Assembly (NCBI GenBank): GCA_934131175.1
Contig: CAKOZD010000007.1
Location: 8,778 to 72,777 of the forward strand
Direction of reading: 5' to 3'
Length of the DNA: 64,000 nt
Source: an uncultured Bacilli bacterium
Lineage (GTDB): Bacteria; Bacillota_I; Bacilli_A; RF39; UBA660
Part shown: in pieces, positions 63,748 to 64,000 of the stretch
How the letters are laid out: each line of letters starts with the position of its first letter
How positions within the stretch are numbered: the stretch's first letter is position 1
The notes under the pieces: generated by a model
Seen by the model: the letters and a program-made list of their open reading frames with translations, nothing else
Told to the model about the DNA's origin: nothing
The model's database searches: none
Position numbers and translations under genes: made by a program

Positions 63748-63891
63748 ATTTCTCATATTTTTAATAATTGATAAAAGTCTTATTTTCAGAATTGTTAATT
63801 GTCTTTAATAAAAAAGTAAAATTAGTAATTTTTTAGTATGAAGATTTGCTAAAAGCATGATTTGTTTTAATTTATAAAGTTTGTTATATTG

Positions 63892-63907
63892 CCTCCTGGA
63901 AAGGAGG
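63892..63907 (+). promoter_or_regulatory. Hairpin sequestering a perfect Shine-Dalgarno
   Basis: CCTCCT, loop GGAA (a GNRA-type tetraloop), AGGAGG; the second arm plus GTGAT is a full complement of the 16S rRNA 3' end. Confidence 0.65.
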
Positions 63908-63914
63908 TGATTTT

Positions 63915-64000
63915 ATAGTAAATCTTATCGATTATAAATTTAAGTGTCTATATGATTTAAAAGTAGACAAAAAGTATGCAGTTAAATTTGAAAAGTTAGA
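63915..64000 (+). CDS. Possible start of an unknown gene with non-standard start (3' end outside window)
   Basis: After the Shine-Dalgarno AAAGGAGG and a 7-nt gap lies ATA, then 28 open codons to the window end (VNLIDYKFKCLYDL...). The frame contains no ATG, GTG or TTG at a suitable place. It is either a rare ATA start, a lost start codon, or not a gene. Confidence 0.3.
   Translation, partial: MVNLIDYKFKCLYDLKVDKKYAVKFEKL

Overview
The window is about 64 kb of very AT-rich DNA from a low-GC Gram-positive bacterium. Genes carry strong AGGAGG-type ribosome sites, promoters are TTGACA-17-TATAAT, and TGA is used as a stop (for example at 23940 and 30412), so this is the standard bacterial code and not the Mycoplasma code. 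Gene content (oleate hydratase, type II-A CRISPR-Cas9, Csn2, XpaC/TelA, VanZ-RDD, CmpB-type membrane protein, many short unknown genes) fits an uncultured, probably gut-associated member of the Bacilli near the Erysipelotrichales/RF39 type lineages. That placement is inference.

Layout. 1-6 kb: tail of an acidic protein, tRNA-Ile(CAU) and tRNA-Leu(UAG), a histidine phosphatase, a self-regulated MerR regulator, an SDR, a kinase-like protein, Tag glycosylase and a flavodoxin-like reductase. 5.8-8.1 kb: a MerR regulator divergent from an atypical DXS-like thiamine-diphosphate enzyme, with a MerR operator in the 19-bp promoter spacer. 8.1-16.5 kb: unknown proteins, several resembling effector enzymes (possible HopA1-like, Fic, transglutaminase-like, possible ADP-ribosyltransferase-like). 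16.5-21.5 kb: TetR regulator divergent from an ABC ATPase and a giant FtsX-type permease with a coiled-coil insert. 21.6-27.7 kb: small metabolic genes, including a pyrophosphatase-glyoxalase fusion, a ferredoxin-like membrane protein and a tRNA-binding-domain gene broken by a one-base frame change. 27.7-35 kb: oleate hydratase with a palindromic operator and a TetR neighbour, a tandem-duplicated unknown protein, an SH3-GH25 lipoprotein, and a small Cys-rich membrane protein that has the same MerR operator as the regulator at 2.3 kb.

36.5-46.1 kb: complete type II-A CRISPR-Cas locus: tracrRNA (minus strand), cas9, cas1, cas2, csn2, leader and 50 repeats with 49 spacers, all 30 bp. Two spacers come from one protospacer shifted by 1 nt. 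Two others encode the same peptide with only synonymous changes. The array ends in an expanded repeat, an antirepeat-like segment and a terminator.

46.1-64 kb: nucleotidyltransferase, XRE-membrane regulator, a J-domain/TM/LysM protein, Mbeg1-like hydrolase and others. Then comes an envelope/stress cluster: membrane-anchored SBP-VWA protein, XpaC, second SBP, TelA; next an AAA+ CbxX-type ATPase, ComEC-like metallo-hydrolase, DUF3006, M23 peptidase and a pentapeptide-repeat protein. The SBP-VWA/XpaC/SBP/TelA operon is the best candidate here for an uncharacterised system. At the right edge a hairpin with a GGAA loop sequesters a perfect Shine-Dalgarno sequence.

Apart from the CRISPR array there is no gene-free stretch over 300 bases.
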